In this document: piece by piece, positions 34,655 to 43,473 of the stretch
Numbering within the stretch: the first letter of the stretch is position 1
Layout: every line of letters starts with the position of its first letter
Assembly (NCBI GenBank): GCA_965204665.1
Contig: OZ242002.1
Span: 124,001 to 188,000, forward strand
Direction of reading: 5' to 3'
DNA from: Nemesobacter sp965204665
GTDB taxonomy: Bacteria > Desulfobacterota_D > UBA1144 > Nemesobacterales > Nemesobacteraceae
DNA: 64,000 nt
Position numbers and translations under genes: made by a program
Notes under the pieces: model-generated
What the model was told of the DNA's origin: nothing
Database searches by the model: none
The model's input: only the letters and a program-made list of their open reading frames with translations

Positions 34655-37141
34655 TCAAACATCCAGATTACTTACCCGAAGAGCGTTTACCTCTATAAAT
34701 TCCTTTCTGGGTTCTACTTGGTCTCCCATAAGTTTTGAGAATATCTCGTCGGCTTCAACAGCATCATCCACTTGAACTTGCTTGAGTAGTCTGTTTTCCG
34801 GGTTCATAGTGGTTGACCAAAGTTGTTCGGGATTCATCTCTCCGAGTCCTTTGTATCTCTGTATAAACTGTCCTTTTTTTCCTCTCTCAAGAATAAATTC
34901 AACAAATTGCTCAAGGGTTTCTATCTTTTTTTCCTCACCATCATCAATTATCTGACAGTTAGAATCCCTGAGCGGGCTGAGTGAATCTGCAAGTTTGCGA
35001 AGTTCCTTGAAATCAGGAGAGGCAAGGAAATTGAAATTAATCACCGACCCTTCTACCCTGCCGTTCTCCCTGAAAAAATACTCAATGCTGTTTGAGTTAT
35101 GCTCAGGGTCTTCGACAAGTTTCCAGTCAAGATCAACTATATCGGGATAACTCCCTCCGAGCCACTGCTTTATTTCCTCAAGATGAACATCCAGATTCGG
35201 TTCATTGCCCATCCTGAGATCGGTTTTTCCGAAATCGGTCCTTCTGACAAAGCCCTCCACTATTCCCCTGTTCCGCCCCCATCTGTTCATACGATCAAGA
35301 AGTTTTCCATATCTGATAGCTTTCTGTATAAGATCAAAAAGTCTAGTTCCTTTAATCTGTTTCGCATGACCGTTCGATCCCCCGTAGGAGATTTCAACAT
35401 CCTCGACTCCTAAACTGACCAGAAATTCTTCATACTCCCGGTCATCCTTCAGATAAGTCTCTTTTCTTCCCTTTCTCACAAGATAAAGAGGCGGCTGGGC
35501 AACGTACAGATATCCCTTTTCTATGACTTCCCTGAAATGGCGAAAAAAAAGCGTCAGCAGAAGAGTCCTTATGTGTGAGCCGTCAACATCTGCGTCGGTC
35601 ATCAGGATTATTTTGTGATAACGGATCTTAGATATATCAAATTCACCTTCACCTGCACCTATTCCAGTACCCAACACTGTGATGGTCGTGCGGATTTCCT
35701 CATTGGAAAGCATCTTGTCGAACCTGGCCTTCTCAACATTGAGAATCTTCCCCTTGAGGGGGAGAATAGCTTGATTGTACCTGTCTCTTGCCTGCTTGGC
35801 CGAGCCGCCCGCGGATTCTCCTTCAACTATGTAGAGCTCGCTTTTTTCGGGGTCTCGTTCCTGGCAGTCAGCAAGTTTGCCCGAAAGCGAACCGGACTCA
35901 AGAGCACTTTTTCTCCTAGTAAGTTCTTTTGCCTTTCTTGCTGCAGTTCTCGCCCTTGCAGCGTCTATGGTTTTTTCGACTATGCTTCTGGCCACAGAAG
36001 GATTTTCCTCGAAAAACACTCTGAGTTTGTCATTAAGCAGAGACTCGACAATCCCTCTCACAGAAGTGTTCCCAAGCTTGGTCTTCGTCTGACCTTCGAA
36101 TTTCGGGTCGGGAATTTTTACGCTTATAACAGCTACCAGACCCTCCCTCACATCATCACCCGTAAGAGAAATTTTGAGGTTCTTGAGCAGGTTTTTTTCC
36201 TCAGCGTACCTGTTTATAGTTCTGGTAAGAGAAGTACGTAAACCCGAGAGATGGGTCCCACCTTCGATATTATTTATGTTGTTCGCATAGCAGTATATGG
36301 TCTCTCTGTATGTGTCGTTGTACTGCAAGGCGACTTCAACGGAAGTTGCATCTTTTTCACCCTCAACGTGTATCACCTCCTGGTGAAGCGGTTTTCTGCT
36401 CTGGTTAAGTTCTCTTACAAAAGCAACTATCCCGCCCTCATAAAAAAACTCCTGCGTTCTCTCCGTTCTCTCGTCGTTGAGCGTTATTCGCAGGCCCTTA
36501 TTAAGAAAAGCGAGTTCTCTTATTCTTTGAGCAAGTATGTCGTAATTGAACTGATGGACTTCAAATATGGTGGAATCAGGCTTGAAGTGTATCTTGGTTC
36601 CACTCTTTGCAGTGCTTCCTGTGTTTTTGAGATCCTTGAGCGCCTCTCCTTTTTCGTACTCCTGATACCATACCTTCCCGTCTCTTTTGATCTCTATCGA
36701 AAGGGCTTCAGAAAGCGCGTTAACCACAGTTACTCCCACCCCGTGCAGACCTCCCGACACTTTGTAGACTTTGCTGTCAAATTTTCCTCCAGCGTGAAGC
36801 ATCGTCATTACGACTTCAACAGCCGGCTTACCGGTATCTTCGTGGATATCAACGGGAATTCCCCTTCCGTCATCCTCGATCGTTATGCTTTCATCCACAT
36901 GCACTGTGACGGAGATATTATCGCAGAAACCTGCCAAAGACTCATCCACGCTGTTATCAAGAACCTCAAAAACAAGATGATGGAAACCCCGTGAACTGGT
37001 GTCGCCTATATACATGTCAGGGCGCTTCCTGACCGCTTCAAGCCCTGGGAGAACCTTTATCTGCTCAGCAGTATAGAGATCAGGAGAACCTGCGTCCTGC
37101 TGCAGGTCTCCATCTGTTCTGATATTTCGAGATTCGCTCAA
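34655..37141 (-). CDS. gyrB: DNA gyrase subunit B
   Basis: The ATPase subunit of DNA gyrase, 828 residues. GHKL ATPase motifs include EVLDNSVDESLAGF, IEDDGRGIPVDIHE and GGLHGVGVTVVNALS. The TOPRIM domain has EGESAGGSAKQARDR and MTDADVDGSHIRTLLLT. The C-terminal KGLGEMNPEQLWSTTMNPE is present. The start is a TTG (37141) with GGGAGGT 7 bases upstream, and a TATAAT -10 sits at 37171-37176 on the coding strand. The length (about 20 residues longer than E. coli GyrB) is within the family range. No dnaA, dnaN or gyrA is adjacent, so this is not an obvious origin region. Confidence 0.96.
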   Translation of the reverse strand: MSESRNIRTDGDLQQDAGSPDLYTAEQIKVLPGLEAVRKRPDMYIGDTSSRGFHHLVFEVLDNSVDESLAGFCDNISVTVHVDESITIEDDGRGIPVDIHEDTGKPAVEVVMTMLHAGGKFDSKVYKVSGGLHGVGVTVVNALSEALSIEIKRDGKVWYQEYEKGEALKDLKNTGSTAKSGTKIHFKPDSTIFEVHQFNYDILAQRIRELAFLNKGLRITLNDERTERTQEFFYEGGIVAFVRELNQSRKPLHQEVIHVEGEKDATSVEVALQYNDTYRETIYCYANNINNIEGGTHLSGLRTSLTRTINRYAEEKNLLKNLKISLTGDDVREGLVAVISVKIPDPKFEGQTKTKLGNTSVRGIVESLLNDKLRVFFEENPSVARSIVEKTIDAARARTAARKAKELTRRKSALESGSLSGKLADCQERDPEKSELYIVEGESAGGSAKQARDRYNQAILPLKGKILNVEKARFDKMLSNEEIRTTITVLGTGIGAGEGEFDISKIRYHKIILMTDADVDGSHIRTLLLTLFFRHFREVIEKGYLYVAQPPLYLVRKGRKETYLKDDREYEEFLVSLGVEDVEISYGGSNGHAKQIKGTRLFDLIQKAIRYGKLLDRMNRWGRNRGIVEGFVRRTDFGKTDLRMGNEPNLDVHLEEIKQWLGGSYPDIVDLDWKLVEDPEHNSNSIEYFFRENGRVEGSVINFNFLASPDFKELRKLADSLSPLRDSNCQIIDDGEEKKIETLEQFVEFILERGKKGQFIQRYKGLGEMNPEQLWSTTMNPENRLLKQVQVDDAVEADEIFSKLMGDQVEPRKEFIEVNALRVSNLDV

Positions 37142-38946
37142 ACCAATTACCTCCCGGTAGAGATAGCCGTATTATACTACCCAAAAACAAAGGAAATTAC
37201 ATTTAGCCTGCAGGGCGTATTTTTACTGTTGCGAGCGGCAGCAACCACCCGATATGCACTTCGTTGGATGCCCAGTCACCCATATCAAACAGCAGCAGCT
37301 ACAATGAATTTTTTTCCGGAAGTTCCGTACACGCACTGTAATCTAACAATGCGGAACGTCCCGCGATATCCACTATGCGGGCGAACAATCTGCTTCCATC
37401 GCCATCCGTCAAACGTAGATTATCTCCGGCAAGAAAGTAGACCGGTTGCTGTTGTCCGTCGTTTATGGATATGTTGGAAGCATAGAGATAGGTACGGTCG
37501 TAAGTGTCTCTGATAGTATTAAGTCTCCCTTTCAAACCGGGAAGATAGCCGACAGATTCTTCAAAAATAACTGAACCTCCTTCCGGAAGAGTCTGCAGTT
37601 CTGCTGCGAGCGCCCCGTTTCCAGGTGTCCACGCCCGGTTTACGTAGGCGGCGTAGCCGGGAGCTGCAGCAAGTACGGTCAGGGGAACATGTGTCTCATG
37701 CAGGTCAACCACCGCTTCACCATCAATGTCCGTAGTAATTTTCTTCCAAGTGTGGTTCGGCAATAAAACCAACAAGTCAGCATACGGAACGGGACGACCG
37801 GAGGACCATGCCGTGATAGCGACCCGAGCGGCACTCTCTTCGTGTGATGCCGAGGGGATAGTCAGACGGACCTCAGAGTCATCTACCAGACGATATTCAG
37901 GCAGTTTACCGCTTAATTCCTTTGTTTCGCGTTTGATTATAGGAACTCCGTCTCCGCGACGCTCCATGAAATAACTTCTGGATTCGGATCCTTTGATTCC
38001 CTTCACATGCATCCTGCCTAGAACGGAAGTCAACGCCTCGTTGCGAGTTGCTTGTCTCTCCGCCATGCTTTCAACCGTCAGATTGTTCGGCAAAGATCCG
38101 GGAGATTGAATTTCTACTCTATCTTTAAACATCGACAGACGGATTTTGCTGCCCTGAATTGAATAGTCTCTGTGCGCCACGGCATTGACCAGCGCTTCGA
38201 AGAGAGCTTTTTCGCTGTACTGAGGATACTCCACGCGAGATGGAATCTTTTGCGCGGAAACGCGCATGTTGCGAACCACGAATTCTACCGCATCTTTGAT
38301 CTGTTTATCCAGAGGACCTGTTATCTCTTTTGCATCAATCTGACCTGAACTGCGGTCATCCCCCCGATAACAGGTTGCAGTAATGCATGCGCTGTCAAGA
38401 AACCGCTCGGGTGAACTGGTGCACAGTAATACCCCGGCGACTGTAGCGCGGGGAACACCGGCATCATCAGGCGCGCGCTAGAAGCGCCAGTTTCTCCAGA
38501 GCCAATTCAGGGTCTGCCGAACTCTCCACGCTCAGAAGCGGTTTCCATAACGGTTCCTCCAAGGTTGCGAAGCCGGTGTGAGGCAAGGGTTGCTTGTCGA
38601 ACCACCGATAGCGGGACTGACTACGCCTCTCCGCAAGACGCAGGCGTTCATCGCTCTGCATTTTTCTCTTTGTTGAGCCCACCCTGATAAAACTTCCACC
38701 CGGACTATCATGCTGGGAATCACCCTTTGGAATCTCAACCAGTAGAATTAGTTCACCTGTGGAAAGTTCCATATGACAAGTCTTGATGCGTACAGGTGGT
38801 TTAATTGAATCGGTAGCAACTTCAACCAGTGAAGAATCCAACTTGACTGCCTGCTCACGAGACATGTTCTTCACCTCACCGTCATCTGAGACACTGCAAA
38901 GCAATACGCCGCCTGTACCATTGGCAAATGCCGCAATTTCATCCGC

Positions 38947-38955
38947 CATGTCATC
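38947..38955. repeat. Target-site duplication, left copy (9 bp)
   Basis: CATGTCATC on the plus strand directly flanks the IS left end; an identical copy is at 40483-40491. Nine bases is normal for IS256-family insertion. Confidence 0.9.
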
Positions 38956-40482
38956 GAGTTATTGTCAAATCTGGTGTTTGCGTGATCAAGCGGCGCTCCA
39001 GTTATTTGAATTCAACTCCTCGTTTTCCTGATCCGTCTCCTCAATCCCGTCTTTGAATTTCACACCCGTTATCACTTTCCCCACGAAGTCGAATCCGTTG
39101 AGCCTCCGCCAGCTTTTCTCCGCGCACATCCCCAGCTTGAATATCATGTGCAGCATCCCCTCGGAATTCAGACACCCCCTGGTTCTAATTGTCCTGTGCC
39201 GTATGGTTCCGAAGGCTGACTCTATAGGATTCGTCGTCCTTATGCTTCTCCAGTGCTGAGCCGGAAAGTCGTAAAAGGTCGGAAGCCGCTCATGATCCTT
39301 CTCCGGACATTCAACAGCCTTCGGGTATTTGTCCCTGTACATCCTTATGAACAGATCGAAAGCCTTCTGCGCTTCCTCCTTCGTCTCCGCCTGCCGTATG
39401 TCATGAAGATTCCTCTTCGCTTTTTTCTGGGAAGTCTTCGGAAGACAGTTCAGAACATTCGCAGTCTTGTGCACCCGGCAACGCTGCTCCCGCGTTTCCC
39501 CGTAAACTTCCGAAAGGGCGGACCGGAACCCGAGAGCTCCGTCGCCCACTGCAAGCTTCGGCCCCCTCATGCCGCGTGCCCTCAGATCCAGCAGTACTTC
39601 GCGCCAACTCTGCTTTGATTCCCTGACTCCGCTTTCAATGGAAAGGAAGTGCTTCCTGCCCGTTTCGTCCACCCCTATCACCACAAGCGTGCACAACCCG
39701 GGATCATCCCCGCGCACCTTGCTGTGTATACCGTCCACCCATATATAAGCCCAGTTGTGGCCGCTGAGGTCTCTCCTGCGCCGTTTATCGTATTCCTCAG
39801 CCCACCCGCGCTTGAGCCTGGATACCGTAGCCGCGGAAAACCCCCGAGCCTCGGGGCCTATAAGGGCTTCCAATGCGGACTTTATGTTCCCCGTGGACAG
39901 CCCCTGAAGGTAAAGCCACGGCAGAGAGGAATCAATCTTCGCAGCCCTGCGCACGTAAGGAGGCACGACAGCCGAACGGAACACGGCAGGCCGACCGTCC
40001 CGGGATCTCACCTTCGGTATGCGTACCGATACGGGACCTATACCCGTCTGCACCTCCCGTTCGGGGTGGTATCCGTTGCGGATCACCGCGGCTCTGCCGT
40101 CTTCAAGCTGTCTGTCGTCTTGGGACCGCAGATATTCTTCCGACTCCATTCTGATTGCATAACCGAGAAGAAACCGAGCCGACCGGCTCAGCAGATCACT
40201 GAGGTCGTCGCAGACCTGTTCAGGACTGCCGAATCCGGAGTCCGGTCGTCTCCGAGTGCGGGACCCGTCGATTACTGTTCGAGTCTCCTCCCTGCCGACG
40301 AATTTTCTGAAAATGCTTTCCAATGAATCCAAAAACTCTTTTTGACCTTCACGGTCAGAGACTTTATATTTCCTGCCCATAGTGGCGTATCCTCCTGTTA
40401 ATTGGAATTTTGCTGAATTCAAATTAACCGGATACGCCGCTTTTTTTCAAAAACTGCCGAACACCAGATTAGAACATAACTC
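38956..40482 (-). mobile_element. IS256-family (Mutator-type) insertion sequence, 1527 bp
   Basis: The element is bounded by imperfect terminal inverted repeats of about 26 bp: GAGTTATTGTCAAATCTGGT at the left and, reverse-complemented, GAGTTATGTTCTAATCTGGT at the right. Flanking 9-bp duplications are perfect (CATGTCATC). It carries one intact transposase gene. Identical target duplications and an open transposase frame suggest a fairly recent insertion. Confidence 0.93.
38986..40380 (-). CDS. IS256 family (Mutator) transposase
   Basis: A 464-residue DDE transposase from ATG 40380 (MGRKYKVSDREGQKEFLDSL), chosen because AGGAGG lies 10 bases upstream; a longer frame reaches 40422. Catalytic regions are WAYIWVDGIHSKVRGD (first D), LAVGDGALGFRSALSEVYGE (second D) and TTNPIESAFGTIRHRT (E). 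Family-typical EQRCRVHKTANVLNCLPK is also present. The frame is intact, so it could be active. Confidence 0.95.
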   Translation of the reverse strand: MGRKYKVSDREGQKEFLDSLESIFRKFVGREETRTVIDGSRTRRRPDSGFGSPEQVCDDLSDLLSRSARFLLGYAIRMESEEYLRSQDDRQLEDGRAAVIRNGYHPEREVQTGIGPVSVRIPKVRSRDGRPAVFRSAVVPPYVRRAAKIDSSLPWLYLQGLSTGNIKSALEALIGPEARGFSAATVSRLKRGWAEEYDKRRRRDLSGHNWAYIWVDGIHSKVRGDDPGLCTLVVIGVDETGRKHFLSIESGVRESKQSWREVLLDLRARGMRGPKLAVGDGALGFRSALSEVYGETREQRCRVHKTANVLNCLPKTSQKKAKRNLHDIRQAETKEEAQKAFDLFIRMYRDKYPKAVECPEKDHERLPTFYDFPAQHWRSIRTTNPIESAFGTIRHRTIRTRGCLNSEGMLHMIFKLGMCAEKSWRRLNGFDFVGKVITGVKFKDGIEETDQENEELNSNNWSAA

Positions 40483-40491
40483 CATGTCATC
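40483..40491. repeat. Target-site duplication, right copy (9 bp)
   Basis: CATGTCATC on the plus strand, identical to 38947-38955. It borders the right end of the IS256-family element. Confidence 0.9.
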
Positions 40492-40785
40492 TCGGCTAGG
40501 ACTCTTCGGACTGTTGTTGTCCGAAAATTTAATTTGTTTGAACTCCCAGCGGCTGTCCTCCGCAATACGTAACCGCCGCTGAATATCCTCTTCGCTATAC
40601 ATCATTACGGAACTCCCGGAAACAATATCTCACAGAGTTTCCCGGCGGGTTATTACCGCACCGTATAAACGTATGCAGGAACCTGTAGGGGCTTGCTCTC
40701 CTCTTTATTGTTCGCCACACATAAGGTTCAAGCATAAACGATCATACTGCGCGACCCCGTCGCGCTTCAAAAAAAGAAATTTATG

Positions 40786-41349
40786 CTACTCAACCGAAAT
40801 TCTAGGATGCGTTATGCCTGTCTGTTTCTGATATTTCCCTTTTTTGTCAGCATAGGACACCTCGCATTGTTCATCCCCTTCAAAAAACAGTACCTGGGCA
40901 ATTCCCTCGTTTGAGTATATCTTGGCCGGGATCGGAGTTGTGTTCGATATTTCAAGTGTCACATATCCCTCCCACTCGGGCTCAAAAGGAGTAACGTTCA
41001 CTATGATTCCGCACCTTGCGTAAGTTGATTTCCCGACGCATACGGTAACGGCGCGTCTTGGTATCCTGAAGTACTCGACTGTTTTTGCAAGTGCAAAGGA
41101 GTTCGGAGGAATTATGCAGCAATCATCCTTTATTTCGACGAAAGATCTGGAATCGAAATTCTTCGGATCCACCACAGCGCTGTGCAGGTTGGTAAACACC
41201 TTGAACTCGTCGCTTACCCTTATGTCATAACCATAGGACGAAAGTCCGTATGATATGACTCCCTTGCTTACCTGTCCTTCCACAAAAGGCTCTATCATTT
41301 TGTGTTCAATCGACATTTTCCTTATCCAGTGGTCGGGTTTGATTCCCAT
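40786..41349 (-). CDS. dcd: dCTP deaminase
   Basis: This enzyme converts dCTP to dUTP for thymidylate synthesis; it is 187 residues, the usual length. Signatures are ISYGLSSYGYDIRVSDEF near the start, PPNSFALAKTVEYFRIPR, GKSTYARCGIIVNVTPFEPE (substrate-binding core with the catalytic Glu in TLEISN) and GIAQVLFFEGDE. GGAGATGACC precedes the ATG. It follows pheS on the same strand with a spacer of about 95 bases. Confidence 0.94.
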   Translation of the reverse strand: MGIKPDHWIRKMSIEHKMIEPFVEGQVSKGVISYGLSSYGYDIRVSDEFKVFTNLHSAVVDPKNFDSRSFVEIKDDCCIIPPNSFALAKTVEYFRIPRRAVTVCVGKSTYARCGIIVNVTPFEPEWEGYVTLEISNTTPIPAKIYSNEGIAQVLFFEGDEQCEVSYADKKGKYQKQTGITHPRISVE

Positions 41350-41445
41350 CGGTCATCTCCTTTAATTTCTCGAGCCTCATGGTGCCCGATTCGGGCCGCT
41401 GCGCAACGGTTATTTTTAGAACTGCAGAACTTCTGATTGAAAAAA

Positions 41446-42471
41446 CTATACAAACTGTCTCAGAAACCTCACGTCGTTTTCAAAGAAAAGCCTTATATCA
41501 TTTATTCCATATTTGAGCATAGCTATTCTCTCAACTCCCATGCCGAAAGCGAATCCGGAATAAACATCAGTATCGTAGTTAACGCTTGAAAAAACGGCGG
41601 GGTCCACCATACCGCAACCCATTATCTCAAGCCACCCTGTTTTCTTGCAGACTCTGCATGCGTTACCGGAACCGGAACATATCTGGCACTCTATATCCAC
41701 CTCGGCGCTGGGTTCGGTAAAGGGAAAGAAACTGGGACGGAATCTCACATTCGTATTTTCGCCGAACGTCAACTTCACAAACTCTATAATTACCGATTTG
41801 AGGTTTCCGAAAGTAATGTTCCTGTCCACAAGAAGCCCCTCTATCTGATGAAACATAGGGGTATGGGAAACATCGCTGTCACACCGGTAGACCTTGCCGG
41901 GGGCTATTATTTTGACCGGCGGCTGCTGTACCTGCATTATCCTTATCTGCACGGGAGATGTGTGAGTTCGTAAAACCATCTCTTCTGTGATGTAAAAAGT
42001 GTCCTGCATATCTCTTGCGGGGTGGTCTTTCGGGATGTTGAGCGCCTCGAAATTGTAGTAGTCAAGTTCCACTTCAGGACCTTCAGCGACTTCAAAACCC
42101 ATCCTTTCAAAGTCATACACTATACGTTCCATCGTCTGAGTTATCGGATGTTTCGCCCCAACCGGCATTCCGCGCCCGGGAAGAGTGAGGTCGTCAGATT
42201 CCGCAAGAAGTTTTTCGTTCATCACCGCAAGTTTTATCTGCTCGGACTTCTTCTCAATCAACTCCTCAATCTCTTTTTTTACGCTGTTTATCAAAACCCC
42301 CGCTTCACGACGGTCCTCCGGAGCAAGATCTCTCACGGACTTCACTATCGCCGTGAGTGAGCCGTTCTTACCCATATAGTTGGATTTCACCTTGAGAAGT
42401 TCAGTCTCGGTCAAAACCGCTTCTAAATCCGAATCTATGCTTTTTCTTAAACCGCGAAGTTCTTCTTGCAT
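41446..42471 (-). CDS. pheS: Phenylalanyl-tRNA synthetase alpha subunit
   Basis: The catalytic class II subunit of the PheST tetramer, 341 residues. After an N-terminal coiled coil come GRGMPVGAKHPITQTMERIV, DTFYITEEMVLRTHTSPVQI (motif 2 region), RFRPSFFPFTEPSAEVDI and the motif 3 segment GFAFGMGVERIAMLKYGI. pheT, usually next to it, is absent: dcd follows. The second subunit must be elsewhere. Confidence 0.95.
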   Translation of the reverse strand: MQEELRGLRKSIDSDLEAVLTETELLKVKSNYMGKNGSLTAIVKSVRDLAPEDRREAGVLINSVKKEIEELIEKKSEQIKLAVMNEKLLAESDDLTLPGRGMPVGAKHPITQTMERIVYDFERMGFEVAEGPEVELDYYNFEALNIPKDHPARDMQDTFYITEEMVLRTHTSPVQIRIMQVQQPPVKIIAPGKVYRCDSDVSHTPMFHQIEGLLVDRNITFGNLKSVIIEFVKLTFGENTNVRFRPSFFPFTEPSAEVDIECQICSGSGNACRVCKKTGWLEIMGCGMVDPAVFSSVNYDTDVYSGFAFGMGVERIAMLKYGINDIRLFFENDVRFLRQFV

Positions 42472-42540
42472 TGAAAATTTCCCGAACAGGATTCCCCCTG
42501 TCGCGACGAGTGATATTCTAACCGTTTTCCGGATCGATCA

Positions 42541-43464
42541 TTAAGGACGGGAGAAAGTTTTCGCTTTTCTCCGTCTCCAGTAAGTCACAAACGCGCTTGC
42601 GACAAAAACGGACGAGTAAGTTCCAACAACAACACCTACAATGAGGGTGAAAGCGAAATCGTGTATTACTGAGCCTCCCAGGAAAAACAGAGGAACAAGC
42701 ACTATGAAGACCGTGATCGCAGTGAGTAAGGTGCGCGACAGAGTCTGGTTTATACCGTCGTTTACGAGGTCCTTGAAATTCTTTTCAGGAAAGTTGTCCA
42801 TATTTTCTCTTATTCTGTCGAATATCACTATGGTGTCATTTACCGAATATCCGATCACCGTGAGCAGAGCGGCTACAATCGCAAGAGTGAACTCCTTATC
42901 CGCAATTGATATAGCTCCCACCGTTATAAGCGTGTCGTGAACAAGAGCTATGACCGCTCCGACAGCAAACCCGAATTCAAATCTCACAACCAGATATGCC
43001 AGTATGCCGAAGCAGGCGAGCAGTATGGAGAAAAGCGCCTTGGTTATGAGTTCCTTCCCCACTCTCGGGCCTATGTAATCTATTCTCTGAATAGATGCCC
43101 CCTCGAAATTCCCCGACTCCGCAAAGAGATCTTCCAATCGTTTCTGAAAGTCTTTTATCTGGTCGAAGGTCGCAACCTCCGGAGAGAACTGTATCAGATG
43201 CTCATTGTCTCCGGGAAGGCCGAAACGCTGTACTGACTCCGAGGGTAAACCGTTTTCTCTCAGCGTTTCCTTGAGCGCTTCCGTTTCGATGCTTTTTTCG
43301 AGTTTTATATGAATTTCCGTCCCGCCGGTGAACTCAACTCCCCAGTTCGGTCCCTGGTGAAACAGCAAAGAGGCTATCGAGATGACAACAAGCACAAGCG
43401 AAATGCGCATCGCTCCGCTCATTTTGTCAACAAAGTTGTAATTAAGTTTTCCCAGAAGTCTCAC
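42541..43464 (-). CDS. secF: Protein translocase subunit SecF
   Basis: 307 residues with six membrane helices. It starts with GTG 43464 (MRLLGKLNYNFVDK). The first periplasmic loop follows GVEFTGGTEIHIKLE, the conserved family segment. The last part carries GYSVNDTIVIFDRIRENM and NQTLSRTLLTAITVFIV, the D-and-R signature of the SecD/SecF proton-driven channel. It is directly downstream of secD (9-base gap). Confidence 0.95.
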   Translation of the reverse strand: MRLLGKLNYNFVDKMSGAMRISLVLVVISIASLLFHQGPNWGVEFTGGTEIHIKLEKSIETEALKETLRENGLPSESVQRFGLPGDNEHLIQFSPEVATFDQIKDFQKRLEDLFAESGNFEGASIQRIDYIGPRVGKELITKALFSILLACFGILAYLVVRFEFGFAVGAVIALVHDTLITVGAISIADKEFTLAIVAALLTVIGYSVNDTIVIFDRIRENMDNFPEKNFKDLVNDGINQTLSRTLLTAITVFIVLVPLFFLGGSVIHDFAFTLIVGVVVGTYSSVFVASAFVTYWRRRKAKTFSRP

Positions 43465-43473
43465 CTGTCGCCC

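Larger units (their letters stand above)
37299..40605 (-). pseudogene. Schlafen/AlbA_2 domain protein (RecG-like ATPase/transcriptional regulator), broken by IS256 element and frameshift
   Basis: The 5' end lies at 40492-40605 (MYSEEDIQRRLRIAEDSRWE then FKQIKF). An IS256-family element interrupts it after codons for RDDM, and the frame resumes at 38955 with MADEIAAFANGTGGVLLCSV, the AlbA_2 (Schlafen N-terminal) DNA-binding domain. At about 38470 a (GC)n run lacks one dinucleotide: the frame ends in LLARA and a stop, and the sequence continues in another frame as DDAGVPRATVAGVLLCTSSP. The C-terminal part has YSEKALFEALVNAVAHRDYS and PGSLPNNLTVE (the RecG-like ATP-binding helicase C-terminal domain, COG2865 style), then a beta-rich tail to 37299. 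Precise removal of the element would restore RDDMADEIAAF. Such proteins are DNA-binding regulators; some are linked to defence. Confidence 0.85.

Noticed and set aside
34655..37141. gyrB considered as a marker of the replication origin
   Set aside because: No dnaA, dnaN, recF, DnaA-box cluster or gyrA is nearby.
39649..40326. 225-codon plus-strand ORF opposite the IS256 transposase
   Set aside because: The transposase on the minus strand has all catalytic motifs; the antisense frame has none.
40749..40765. Perfect hairpin GCGCGAC-CCC-GTCGCGC after dcd, considered as a terminator
   Set aside because: For transcripts from dcd the T run lies before the hairpin, not after it, so it is not a standard terminator.
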